64,000 nucleotides of DNA from Solea solea (lineage: Eukaryota > Chordata > Actinopteri > Pleuronectiformes > Soleidae): contig NC_081136.1 in the NCBI RefSeq assembly GCF_958295425.1, forward strand, positions 6,078,094 to 6,142,093, in the 5' to 3' direction. The notes beneath the pieces were generated by a model. That model had not been told where the DNA came from. It saw nothing but the letters and a program-made list of their open reading frames with translations, and did not search any database. The position numbers and the translations under genes are program-made. Positions 13,019 through 25,000 of this stretch are shown here, piece by piece (position 1 is the first letter of the stretch; each line of letters begins with the position of its first letter).

Positions 13019-15065
13019 CTGGCGGTGGGTAATAAAAAATTACACTTGTTAACACTCACATTAATCCTCAAAAACCCAGGCATTTCACATTATCTTGGTC
13101 CAGAAAAACACACTTGTATATTTGACACCTATACCAATCGGAGAATGATACTCCATATCAGAATTGTTTAAATAATGACTAAAATGGAATGTATTGAACA
13201 TCAGAAAAAGATGGAGAAAAATTGGAAGTCCAGTGATTAGATCCTTCTGGACAGAGACTCATAAAGCAGTAAAAAGCATGTTTGACTCTGAGTTGCCTCT
13301 TCCGTTTCTCACCTTATTCTCTGGACATTTGATGATCTGTTGAATACAGGTTTGGTATTTTGATATTTGCTTGTAAAAAAACATTTATATTTAATTATAT
13401 GTATGTTATGGAGGGGATTACATTTTCTCCCCACCACAAGAAAACAGTATTTATCAAGCTATGGACAAATATGTAAAGCCTCTGTGGGCAGGTTTTGTAG
13501 AGGCGTCAAACAAATGATGTCATGCCTTGTCCTACTGCTATTTTATTGATTTCAAATAATACGTGATGATCGGCAGACACTCAAATTTATGATATCGGTA
13601 TCGCGTTACTCTTTTTATTTAAATAAGTAGTATCAACCATTCCTACACCATTTAACTGCTGTTCTGAAGTTTCAGCAAAGATATCATCAAAACCGAATCG
13701 TATAAGTTAATCACCTCCATGCCGAATTCACCCCAACACTCAATGTGTTCACTGAACACATCAACTTCTAGTGTGCACATAATATTTTAGCGATAGAAAA
13801 CCGATAAATCTTCAATTACAACATTTTCCCATAGACATCTGGGGATGTGGGGTCACCTCCTCGCATGCCAACTAAATTACATATGGGCTCTTACTGTGAG
13901 TGAAATACACATTTAACACATAATTAATCATAATTAACTTAACTGTTCGGTGTAGTGTGTGAGTATATAGAGTCATTGTTTATATTGAAGATAAAGTAGG
14001 AGCTAACTCGCTAGCTACAGCCTACAAACGAGAGTCAAAGCCAACACCGCTGTCTACAACCCTCAGAGATGACGCCATTTAATATATTGTATATTTTCCT
14101 ATTTTCCGTTGTTTTTTTACCTTGTCAAAGTGAACGGCTGGCGGTTGAATCTCACTCAAGTCAAAGGGAAAGTTTCCATGAGCGTCGCTGCTCTCGACAC
14201 CAGGTGCACCACAACAGTGTCAAGCTAGCAAACGAGACACCCGCTAAACAGGCAAGGCTAATTTAGCGCAATTTTTAAAAATGTGTATCCATTACGAAAA
14301 TAAGTCAGTAACGCGTATCTGCAGAACACTGAAACCGTGATTCAAAAAAAGTGAAATTTGATTGATTAAACCCAGTCAAGAGCTGTGTGATCATCCTGCT
14401 ACATCTCCCACTTTGTGTTATCACACCAGTTCGTCGGTACATTACTGCCACCTGCTGGGCTGGAGTGTGAAGCACTACATTGGTATAGCAAAAATAGCAA
14501 TAAAATCCTTTTCTAGTTCAGTGAAGCATTTACAATGTGCGTTTTTATGAAGCTTCTAAAAACTCAGGTAAAGTGTAATTATGTAGTGTATTTTATTAAA
14601 AAAAACAAAACTAAAACCATTACACATTTATAGTAACTTAACCAGTTTTGGAAAGATACAGCTGATTTAACTGGACTGATTTCTCCTCAAGTACACAAAT
14701 TATAGCAAATGGTAAAGCTATTAATACTAATCATCTCAAATACCAACTACAAATGAAATAATCAGGATTAGTTCCCTTTATAATCCATAGCTGACCCCCC
14801 CCCCCCCATGTTTGAAAGTGCTTTCCTGCCTCATTTAAGTTTATTTATATTACAGGTTATATGATCAAGCCACAGCTATATTTCATGCAGACCATTTTAA
14901 TTTCCCTCTGAAGTTTGTCGATAGTCCAACTCCAGTATGAAATTTGGTAACAGGAATGACCAAGTACTACAGAAGGATATTAAATAAAATGTTAACGTTC
15001 CAATTAAAGTACTGTAATTGAGGAAAAGGCAAAAACGGAACAAAGCAAAATTAGATTAAAATAGT
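13019..15065. other. Intergenic between TAF6L and cth1
   Basis: About 2 kb of AT-rich sequence between the TAF6L 5' end and the cth1 3' end; both genes point left. Apart from the candidate leader exon near 14.1-14.2 kb and a C-run near 14797-14807, I see no coding, RNA or repeat feature. The TAF6L promoter must lie here. Confidence 0.55.
14121..14230 (-). other. Possible noncoding first exon of TAF6L
   Basis: On the minus strand a CG-containing stretch ends GACAAG|GTAAAA, a good donor at 14121. The TAF6L start exon is preceded by CCACCGCCAG| at 13019, a plausible acceptor 22 nt before the ATG. Together they suggest a leader exon about 1.1 kb upstream, with the promoter near 14.2 kb. The upstream limit is a guess. 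The pyrimidine tract at the acceptor is weak, so transcription could instead begin just upstream of 13020. Confidence 0.3.
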
Positions 15066-15071
15066 TTTATT
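15066..15071 (-). terminator. Candidate polyadenylation signal of cth1
   Basis: AATAAA on the minus strand, about 270 nt beyond the stop codon. It gives a short AT-rich 3' UTR. I did not find clear ATTTA pentamers in that UTR, so autoregulation through classical AU-rich elements is not evident. Confidence 0.5.
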
Positions 15072-15342
15072 CACACAGCTGAGGTCAGACATTTGATTTA
15101 ATAGGTTCATTTATAAAGTATGTACAATAGTTAAAAAAATATTACTCATAGTTGAACCTGTTGACCAGGAGGTCCAGAACTATTCCATACAACAGAACAG
15201 TTCAAGACCTGCTTGACCTGATAAACATACACTCCAGTCGACTGAAATTTTAAAAATTGCGGAGGGGTTAAAAAAAATTCAAGTAAGAAAAATTTAAAGT
15301 GTGGTGTTCAGTGCTTGACGTTCCATCTATAACATTCTCCAG

Positions 15343-16968
15343 TTAGACGGCCCTGTTGTCCCAGATCTCCTGGGCCTTGCTGGTCTCCAGCTGCTGCAGG
15401 TGAAGAGCCAGAGGCAGCAGCAGGTCACTCAGGTGCTGGCTGGAGAAGGTGAAGGCGTTGTGGGCGGTAGCTTCTGCGGGCGGTGTGGTGAGGGGAGGCG
15501 TTGATGGTGGAGAGGAGGAGGTTGAAGAGGTAGAGCCGAAAATGGATAAAGGAGAAGGTAAACCTGAACTGCCCAGAGATTGCGGAGTGTAAAGGGAGCC
15601 TCCTAGACTATGGTCTGAGGTCTTCATCTTGTTGGGGAGGCCATGCTGGAAGCGGCAGCGTGTGCCGTACAGGCAGAAGCCGAAGGCACTGAAGGTGCGG
15701 CACAGAGCTCCACGAGGCTTCCACTCCTTGGTGTGTGGTTGGAGTTGAGGGGTTACAGGTGTGGCGGTCTTCTCAACAACGTTAGGAGACTCTGCTCCGC
15801 TGCTGCCGTCATCATCACCTTCGCTACCTTCAATGTGCAGGAAGTTGCAGCGAGTGCCAAAGGGACAAACACCAAAAGAGCGGAAGGTGCGGCAGGGAAC
15901 GTTCCTGCGGCGGCGGATGGTGGGCCTCTGCTCGGTGGCGTTGTGCACAAACAGACAGCGGCTGCCATAGTAGCAGTAGCCGGTAGTGTGGTAGCTGCGA
16001 CACAGCTCGGTCTTGTACTTGGGGTGGCGGAAGGGAACGTGGAGCTCTTGAAGGCCGTGGGCAAACTGGCAGCGCTCGGCATACTTGCAGAAGCCGGTAG
16101 ACGAATAGCTGGTGCAGAGCTCGGTCTTGTAGCGGGTGGAGCAGACCCAGGGGATGAGGGGAGGCGAGGAGCACTCTACCAGGGGAAGCAGGGCCTTGGC
16201 TAGGGAGAGGCCTGCTCCGTCATTCTCTCCATCGAGTTCCTCGCTGGACAGCAGGTTGTCCACCAGCTCCTCGTCATGGCAGGAAGGCAGGAACAGGTCA
16301 TCACTGCTGGTCTGGAAGAAGAGTTTATGTTTCAGTTTGAGCGGAGTGCAATAAAACCCTAAAAAGATGGATGTTCTCAGACTTCTCTCCATGCTAAGCT
16401 CAATGGGTGTTCCTCTATATACAGTCAAATTCAAGGTACAAGTAATTTGTATCATTTATAAAAAGGTTCCATGGTCCATATTTGGGCTGTAGAAGTGAAG
16501 GTCCCTTTTTATATTCCACAATGAAAATAAATGGAATATCAGCTTTATTGACAAAAAACATTTTGGGGATGAAATCCCAACAGTTAATGAAATACTGATA
16601 GATAATTAGATTATGCATGTCAGGTATAACCGAGTTTAACTTGGTTTCAGGTTTGAGACACTGGAAGCTACTAACTCTGGGAGAACGTTGGAAAGACAGT
16701 CAGGTGTTTGACCTTCCACAGTCAATAACTCCCAATTAAAAATGTAGTTAAACAACCAAAGACACCTCACACGCACCAAAAGAAACTCTCTATCCATTTG
16801 TAATATTTAGGTTCATCAAAATTTAAAGTGAAGGGGGGAAACGAGGCAAAAAAATTACTGAAAACAATTTTCAATTTTGGGCCACCTCAAGTCCCTTTCC
16901 ACCAGGAACCCAATGATGCCTCAAACGGACTATTACTAAACCGTTTCTAGATGACTCACCTCAAACAT
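15343..16968 (-). CDS. cth1: Cth1-type CCCH zinc-finger protein (ZFP36/tristetraprolin family), four fingers
   Basis: Two coding exons: 16968-16960 (only ATG TTT GAG, Met-Phe-Glu) and 16311-15343, joined GT-AG, 325 aa. This tiny first exon plus single intron is typical of ZFP36-family genes. Fingers are all C-X8-C-X5-C-X3-H: C69-H88 and C107-H126, each preceded by YKTEL as in tristetraprolin, then C143-H162 and C207-H226 with CRTF in place of that lead-in. Family members with two fingers bind UAUUUAU-type AU-rich elements and recruit deadenylases; four fingers is the arrangement described for fish cth1. An acidic linker ([12 protein letters not shown] region) separates fingers 3 and 4, and the C-terminus is Ser/Pro/Thr-rich. 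Predicted cytoplasmic mRNA-decay factor. The function of fingers 3 and 4 cannot be read from sequence. Confidence 0.93.
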
Positions 16969-17163
16969 GGCTGCAAACTGATAAGGAGTAGATGATGAAA
17001 AGTGGCTGGCGGTGGTTCCGGACGTGAAAACAGGCTTCAAGACCGGTCCAAAGCACAGAGAGGAGTCGCTCACGTTCAGTCTTAAACTCGGTGTTTAGAG
17101 TGCTTCAGAAACGCCACGGACCTGAACACTGCTGCTCTGCTATGGAGTCACAAGCGAAGGAGA

Positions 17164-17170
17164 CTTTTAT
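17164..17170 (-). promoter_or_regulatory. TATA-like box of cth1 with upstream GC-rich boxes
   Basis: On the minus strand ATAAAAG lies about 195 bp upstream of the cth1 ATG. It is preceded at 17238-17270 by GC-rich boxes (GGGGCGTG-like on plus, GGGCGTG on minus). A start site about 25-30 nt downstream, near 17135-17140, would give a 5' UTR of roughly 170 nt. A TATA box fits the inducible or tightly controlled expression known for ZFP36-family genes. Position-based inference. Confidence 0.5.
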
Positions 17171-17457
17171 CCGCGTTTCAGTTTCAAAACTCCACAGCTT
17201 TTAAAGAGGATCAGGTGCGCGCGAGCTCTACGTCACACGGGGAGGGGGGCGTGTCCATAATCACGCCCAGGTGCGACAAACGAGCTAATAAGACGACGGG
17301 ATTTTTGATTTGTGGTTTTTGTAGTTTTATTCAATGTTCTCCACAAAGAAAAGCAAGAATATTTTAATGTGTAATCTGCTGTTTTATATTTGTATTTTTC
17401 ATTGCTCCAGTGAGTATGATACTTATATATATGTATGTGTGTTTCAGTTGTAGTTGG

Positions 17458-17790
17458 GAGATTGGTGGTAGTTCAGTCAGTGGTAGGGCGAGTTTTCGTT
17501 CAAATAGAAGGTTGTTGGTTCAATTCCTGGCTCTGCTGGTCTGTGTCCTTTGAGCAAGACACTTAACCCCATGTTGAAGCGTGTGAATGGGTGAAAACTG
17601 TAATGTAAAGCAGCTCATCAAGACTAGAAAAGCTAATACAGACCATTACCAACTTTTCTTCTTCTGATTTTATTTGGTTGTAACGATGTAACAAAGATAG
17701 TTAAAGGAAATGTAGTAGAGTAAAAGTAAAAGTTGCTAGAAATATAAATACAAAGTAAAGTACACATATATGAATTTTGTACTTAAAGGC
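17458..17790 (-). repeat. SINE-in-MITE composite, copy B
   Basis: The plus strand reads a tRNA-like head (GGTAGTTCAGTCAGTGGTAG, then a B-box-like GGTTCAATTCC), then a SINE body (GAGCAAGACACTTAACCCC, GAATGGGTGAAAACTGTA). It runs straight into the reverse complement of a MITE-like sequence (TTGTACTTAA end, TACTTTTACTCTACTACATT motif). The same SINE/MITE junction (TTCTTCTGATTTTATTTGG) occurs in copy A near 1705-1725. The tRNA-like part is a SINE promoter, not a functional tRNA gene. Confidence 0.85.
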
Positions 17791-18599
17791 CTACTAGGAT
17801 TCTAAAATGACTGCCACTCACATAATTTCCACTACATTTACTGTTTATTGCATTTATGCATTATTTGTGTCAAACATAAAATCAGTGGCTCACATCATAC
17901 TGTTCAATTTTTTTTTGATCTGTGAACATGTTGCATACAGGTATTACTGAACAGTGGCTAGCCTGGGTTATGTTTGTCCATGGTTTTCTAGACACCCAGT
18001 CGACTCGGAGATAAACTCCCAGTTCCGACTAAACGGAGGTATTGTTTTTACAAGTCTAGTGTGTAGGAACAGCTTAGGATGTGACTGCCAACTGTAATTA
18101 ACGAGAGACTCCTCTGCTTATTCCCGTCTTTCCCAGTTGTCACAGAACTATGGTGGCCTTCTTACTCCAGAAAACATGTCATCAAAACATGAAATGCACC
18201 AATGCTGTCGTAGAAACATGGTGGCTGAAAATGGTGCAAAGTTGAACTAAAACATCTGGATCACCCCCTTGTATCTGTCACGGTAAAGGCAAAAATGCAC
18301 AAGACCAATGGAGCTCAAACTACAAAGTTTATCATAAATGTATGATTTCTGTCGTTCCACACAGCTCTCGTTCAAGAGTTCATGGTTCAGGTAAAAAAGT
18401 CAGGTGACCAGTCCATAAAACAGGTGTTTTTAAGAAGTTAGTTTTGCTGCTATATGTACTGTACTGTACTGTATCTTTGGGTCCACATTAGGCTACCTGG
18501 TTGTTGTTTTTTTAATGGCAGTGAAACATTGTAAATTTGCAGTCTGGTTAACACATAATAGTCAAGAAGCCGTTATCTGACCACAAAGAAAAAAAAAAC
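17791..18599. other. Intergenic between the cth1 promoter region and the MTA2 3' end
   Basis: AT-rich sequence without an exon or RNA gene that I can support. It lies between the SINE composite and the candidate MTA2 poly(A) site. Confidence 0.5.
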
Positions 18600-18605
18600 T
18601 TTATT
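18600..18605 (-). terminator. Candidate distal polyadenylation signal of MTA2
   Basis: AATAAA on the minus strand, followed by a T-rich stretch, about 3.4 kb after the MTA2 stop. A second candidate AATAAA lies at 19326-19331. The choice between them, or a more proximal non-canonical site, needs transcript data. Confidence 0.35.
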
Positions 18606-21600
18606 TCTTTTCTTATCAAGATACATTAAAGGATACAGAGACATTGGAATAAAAAACACTTGAGAAAAAACTTTCAATTGTAGCATGTTTGTCTCTCCAT
18701 ACAAAAATCACAAACCCCCCCCCGTCCCTTTTCAACACTGTCCCTAGTTCAAATGACACCCGCCCTCCCCACCCTACCCAACCCCCCCACCCTATGAAGG
18801 AGAGCAATGTTTCACATGTACAGTAGCCTATTAGAGCCATCTCCACAATAATGGAGAAGAATTACACATTTTTGATGTAAAAAAAAGTTTCCAATTACGC
18901 CACTTTTCTTTACACAGATTAGTATTTGCTACAAAGTCAACACTTCAGTTTCATTTCTTTTCTTTCTTTTTTTTTCATTGGAGGAAATATTACAAAGCCC
19001 ACATTGGGACCAGACTTGCTTATAAAACCAGTGTAACCTCACACAGCTGTGGGGGCCGAGGGACACAAAGGAATTATAATTATCCAATTAAGAACTTACT
19101 TTTTAGTACTTACCCTTTCATAATAATACAGACATAATGGGGGGGGGGGGACCAAAATAAACAATGCAAATGAAAATCTTGACAGCCAGATTCCGTTTGT
19201 GTCGCCGTGATCGAAACCCAATCCCAATCTGACACATACAATCACCTCTGCCCCACATCATCAAACATCTACAGAAATTGATTTAGGCCATCTCAGATGT
19301 TTAAGGAATCAATTCCAATCTCAGATTTATTATGCTATTTTAAAAAATTATGGTTTTTGAGGTGTGGTTGTATGAGGTTGACAACATGCACAAATTTCAG
19401 CCACTTGACAAAATGCTAATCTACACCAGCTCGAGTCTACAATATCTGAAGAACCCGTTTGACCATGTAATCTCACTGTAAACATACGTTTGTGTCACTT
19501 TTTAAGCCGCTCACTGCCCTGCACCAAACTCCATGGAGAAAACCCTCAATTTTACATCTCAGCACACAGGAGATGTTGCTCCACCGGTCACCTCCATCGC
19601 TAAATTCACACGTGATATTTTGTGACTGCAGTGTTTGAAGTCCTTTGTGAAGATGGATCCAAGTGGCAAAAAACTTACCAAATGAACAGCAGCAGACCAG
19701 CGCCGCGCCTATGTCTCTGCAAGCAAAAAACGCTGATTTTCTCTATGGGCTTTGGTGCAAGAGAAGGGAATGGCTTGCAAACTTAATTTTCCAGTCAGAA
19801 AAGTCTGTCAAATAGTGAGATAAAGTGGTGAACACATTCTTATGACATATAAGGAGAGTCCCTGCTTGCAGCCATGTTTCAGTGAGGTCGAGTGTCTATG
19901 CATCAGGCTCGTTCAAGTGGGTGCCAACTGTGTGTCAGAACCTCATATAACCACACTGAAAATATTAACCATCTCTTTAATTTTTTTATGCATTTTGGCC
20001 CTCATTGTCTTTTGTACACTTACATATTGCTACTTTTTCCTTTCTTCTTTTTTTAAAAACACAATCGTCAAGTGACCAGTAACAAAATTGCGCCAGTTTC
20101 ATTCAAACCAACCGAGCGGTACACTTTTCAGAAGCGCTCCAGGTTAGCAGTGACCACTCACAATGGACATCGACCTTGTTTCCACACGCTATATGGCTTT
20201 ACTCAGCAGATTCATACACAGTACCTTAAAGCCACAAGCGTTCTCTCAACATGGCAAGTCACACAGTAACTCAAATCCACACTGACCACAATCGTTTGAA
20301 TGTCATTTAACACAATAAGATCCTCCCTGCAGACTGTGTGATTAATCCAAGTTTGGGTGAGATGAACAGAGCAGGAATCACAGGACGTCTTGTTTTAAAA
20401 ACGGACTATTCTTGTCTACAGAAGCCTTGTGGTTGAACAGGAGGCGGTCACGCAGCTTCACTGCATCGTTATTGATCAATTATTCAATAAAAAAGAAAAA
20501 CCTTTCAAAAAATAATGTAAAAGAAAACGATCTGAGAGATTGAACAACCTCCTCTGGGCCCTCGACATACTTGGAAAAAAAAAAATAAAAATCTGTCCCG
20601 TCACAGGAGGTTCTCACCAATCACAGGACAGTTCAGAGAGAGATTGGCGCCTCAATAATTGGCTGTTCTACTACAACTACTCTGCGTACAAGTTCCGTCA
20701 GAGGAAAGATTGCTGCTCCAGCAGCGGCAACAACCCTCCAATCTCAAAGAAAGCTACAAAAATAACTGATTCTAAATGAGAGTTGGACAATAAATGCAAC
20801 TATTGACTTTCACACAGAGAGAAATCGCCACAACACTGAAGCTGCGGCTGAAGAGCGGAACTGAACCTGCTCCTAAGAGCAGGCTTGTGTTTTTTGCTCC
20901 CGACTAGGACTGTCACGTTTTAATCCAAAAATTCTAAAAAACAAAAAAACATTTGAGTTCAAAATATACAGCCCAGAAGTGCATACACCACTTTAAGTCA
21001 TTACTGTAGGGTCCAGAAGAGGGCGCCACGAGTACAGCTTGGCATAAGATCCATTTTGATCAAAAGACGATGATTTGTTGTTTTTTTTATGCAAAAAAAA
21101 CCTACTTGTACTGAGCAGACCCGTTAGCTTAGCTGTTAGCTCCACCTGAGTGAGGCGTCACAGGCGAGCCGCTCAATAATGATAATAAATAATGACAATG
21201 ACGACATTTGTTTACCTTCAAAGGAACAGTGTGTCACGTAATAAAAGATTGAACTTGACTTTTGGAAGAAAAAAAAAAAAGTGACAGCCCTAATCTGAGC
21301 GTTAGGAGTTACACTCTGAAGCATGGCTCCGTATCAACCTCGACAGTGAAAATGGCCGACAGCCCGTCAGGATTAAAATCTACAACTCAACAAATCAACA
21401 GCTTTGCCCCCACACTCTCCCTCCTCACATACTTGCGGACACTGCCGCTCCCTCCCCCCTCCCTCCCTCCCTCCCCCCTTTAACGATGCACATATTTACA
21501 CAAAGATAGCGACATGGAGGGAAAAAACAGTGTGCTTCATCACCATTGTTTCAGAATGAGAAATTTTTTTTTGATTTAAATTACACATTTAAAAACAAGC

Positions 21601-21760
21601 TGCTTTTCTATTTGTTTGTTTTAAAAAAGAAAAAAATAGAAAAAAAGAGGGGAAGCAAAAAATGATTCTGGATTAAAATACTACAAAGCCCAAAGTGAGT
21701 TTCAGTGTGTGTGTTTGTGTGAAATTGTTTAAAATGTATAGCCTGTAAGTGCTTGTGCAT

Positions 21761-21798
<38 letters not shown>

Positions 21799-22013
21799 CT
21801 GAGTCTGTGTGTTTGTGTGAGAGAAAAACAACTTTGGGAATTAACAAAGGACTAAAGAAAAATGACACAGAGAAGAACAAGAGTTAAAACTACTGGTATG
21901 GCGCACTGTGCTGCCTGTCGCTGACGGCCTGAGCACAGACCCTCCCCAAATCCCCCACCCACCCACCCCTCTGTCCTTTTAAAAGACTCCCCTGACGTTC
22001 TTCCTCCTCCTCT
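18606..22013 (-). other. Probable MTA2 3' UTR and flank
   Basis: There are no coding exons in these 3.4 kb. Contents: G12 run at 19139-19150, GT microsatellite at 21761-21798, T/A homopolymers, and a block at 19505-19760 that shares the phrase CATGGAGAAAA and its flanks with 6240-6420. A block at 20590-20700 (GTCACAGGAGG, CCAATCA) resembles 49415-49480. The absence of a canonical poly(A) hexamer close to the stop suggests a long UTR, but the repeats suggest that part of it is plain intergenic DNA. Confidence 0.4.
21761..21798. repeat. (GT)n microsatellite
   Basis: About 38 bp of GT dinucleotides with two GC interruptions at the left end, roughly 220 bp downstream of the MTA2 stop codon on the transcribed side. 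If it is within the 3' UTR, the transcript carries a (CA)n tract. Confidence 0.9.
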
Positions 22014-25000
22014 TCAGTCCTCCAGGACGATGGGTTCACTGGTGCTGGAGGGGAGCAGGGGCATGGCCAGGGAGCGAGGGGGAGGCGGCAGCTTGATCCG
22101 GACCAGGAGGTGAGGTTTCCTCGCTGCCCTACGCATCTCCGACTGGGTCAGGTGTTTCCTCAGAGCCCTGGGTGAAAATAAAACCCAAATTAGTTTGATG
22201 GACCTAAGCAAAGCTCGCGGTTGCACGACAATCACATTCCGATTGCGGGACAGTCGGCCTCTTGAGATGATAAAATGTACCTGGTGTCCTTAGTAGCCAC
22301 AAACACCACAGGGTTTGGAGCTTCGCCCTGGCTGACCTTCTGCCGCTTAATGACCGACTGGGAGGTGGTCCTCATTCCTGAACTGTACGGCCTCCCATTG
22401 GCTGGGAAAGGCATCCCTGAAGCCTGTGAACCAATGAAACGCCGCGACAATTAGTCACTCATGTTTCATTTAAGAAAACTAACTCACAAAAGATCGTCCA
22501 GGGCCGTTTTTAATGTCAAATGGAGTGTGATGCAGCCTCAAGAATCAAAGACTTGAGGCTATTTTTTGTTTTGATATGACACCAGCTGTACACTGACATC
22601 ATAATGATGGTAATGGTAATGAAATAACCAGGTTTACAATGTAAACACACATTGTAACACATGGAAAACATGGCTGTGGCACAGTGGCTCTTCTAAAAGT
22701 TCCAGAGGTCCACTTTGCCGATGCTAGGATCAATTTTGACGTTGTAGTCTTGAGACCTCAACATCAGCTAAGTTGCAGTGCAAATGAAAGCCAGTGGGTG
22801 GCAGCAGAGGTCAAGTCCATAGCCTGAGCTGTTTAAGGTTAATAAAGCAGCTGTTTTAGTAAATTCCGTGGAGGATATATATGTATAGATATATGTATAT
22901 TCATTATTCAAAACAAGAATTATAGTATTAGGACTTTAATATCCAGCCTCATCTTGCAGGCTCCTCCAAATGTATTAGTGCCCAATTCACTGTGTTCCAG
23001 AGGACGTTTGGAACAGGAATATGGACAAAATGGCTGAAAAACACCCATTTAAATATTAATACCAGGCTTCAACTCAACTGATTGACAAACGAATGGCTTT
23101 AAATCTTTTTGACTAATATTTACATATTGAGTTACATGCGATAAATGACTTAATTTGTCGAATTCTAGCTATTTTTCTAGCGATAGTGTCAGAAACCACT
23201 GACCCAGGGTTCCCACACCAAATTCAAGGACTTTCCAGGACCAATTTCTTCAAATTCAAGGACGGAATGTGCTGACACAGCTTAAGATGGGAGGGTAAGA
23301 GCCATTTCGCCCATGGCGTCCACTTTTATTGATTTGCAGCACGCTCTGCATCTGGACAAATGATTGACCTTGGGACCTTGGTCAAAGTCTTTGTCATTCA
23401 TTTTTCTTTGATGAGACAACATTTCCCAGACATCACGTCATTTGCTCTCTCTTGCTTCACGTTACTCGCTCATTTTCTTATTTTATTTAACCTTTATTTA
23501 TACAGGTTATCCCACGAGAGACCTGTCGAGGACAATCATCGTTCTGCACAGAATCTCACGTCAACGGCGGGGGGACACCTGCTAGTACTTACAACTCGAC
23601 GATTGTTCTGCATAGGCCTACTGTAGTCTACGTAGGTCAAGCAACGCAGGGCATGAAAGACTAGGTAGCGTCGTAACAAACAAGGGAGACATTTACCTCA
23701 ATATCAACTTCTTTCCTGCACAAAATTCACTTTCAATTGAAAAACGGGCCTTGAAATTTCCTTTTCTAATTATACTCGTGGCAACCCTGTTGACCATTAC
23801 CCACTGACCAGACTGTCTCACATTGTTTCAGGCCCCACATCCACCCCTTAACTGAAACACAGCTCTTGTATGAAAAGCTGTAAATCCCAGTGTGTATAAT
23901 GTTTATGAATGTGAGTGTGTGTGTGTTATGTTTGTGTGTATAAAAATGGAATACTGACGCTGTCAAACCCTCTCTTTCCCAGAAGGCTTTGTCCCACTCG
24001 AGGCTGACTGGCCTGGTTCCTGTTGATGGGGGTCGGGGGTCCTCTGGAGGCCTTCAGTTTCAGAGGAGCGGACACGGCTACACAGACACAACATCGACAC
24101 TCGTCAGAACAGATGAAACCAGGTTAAATAACAAGATGGCTGTAGAATCCAGCAGTGTGTTCTTACCTAAATCCTTCACTATGTTGGCCAGTGACGGTCG
24201 AGGCACCACTTTGCTCTTTGCAGGAGTTTTCGGGGCTTTTGGAAGCCTGATCATACCTAAACACACACACACACACACAGACACCAGTGTTTATTACCTT
24301 AACCTATTAATAATACACTCCAACATCTGACACTGTTAAGCACAAATTCCACACAAACTAAATATTCTACATGTGTGTAAATACTTGTGGCCTTTCTCCT
24401 GTCTTTTAATGCTAGGAATCAGTTTTCTATCAATTATTATTAAAATAATGAAGAGTTAAGTACAAGACCTGATCGTCTGTTTGCTGTTTTGAGACCTGTC
24501 TCTAGAAATAGACATGCAAAGCATTCATGAAACGGCTGAATGAAACTGCTGCTACTTCCTCGTATTGCTTCAAAATCGTGAAAAAGACTCTCATGTGATT
24601 CAATGTTTAATCTGCATTTTACTAATATTTTACTTCTCCAGTTGAGATTATGTAACTGGAGCTTTTAAAAAATGGGAACATGGACATCTATGAAATGCTG
24701 TTTTACTTCATCGTTACAGTTATATGAGTGTGTCAGACAGACTTTATCTTATATTTACAATGTAAACATTTTTTAAAGCCTCAAGGTTTTTGTCTACTTA
24801 CATGTGGGGTAGATTGGAAATAACCAAGTTCTCAAAATGAAAGAAATTATTGGATTATCTTGTCTTTTATAAAATGTACATTTGTGGGTGGGATTTGTCT
24901 TATTCTAATTTGTGATTGAAAACTTCGAGCCCCATGTCGGAGAGATGGACACGCCTAATTCTGAAACATTGACTGTTCCTGGTCAGTTTTATTAACGCGT

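Noticed and set aside
15643..16203. 186-codon plus-strand frame antisense to cth1
   Set aside because: A shadow of the GC-rich, codon-biased cth1 exon; no recognisable motif and no splice context.
17460..17535. A tRNA-like sequence with A- and B-box-like blocks
   Set aside because: It continues into a SINE body and has related copies at 1700-1905 and 51290-51345; the arms do not form a clean cloverleaf. It is a SINE head.
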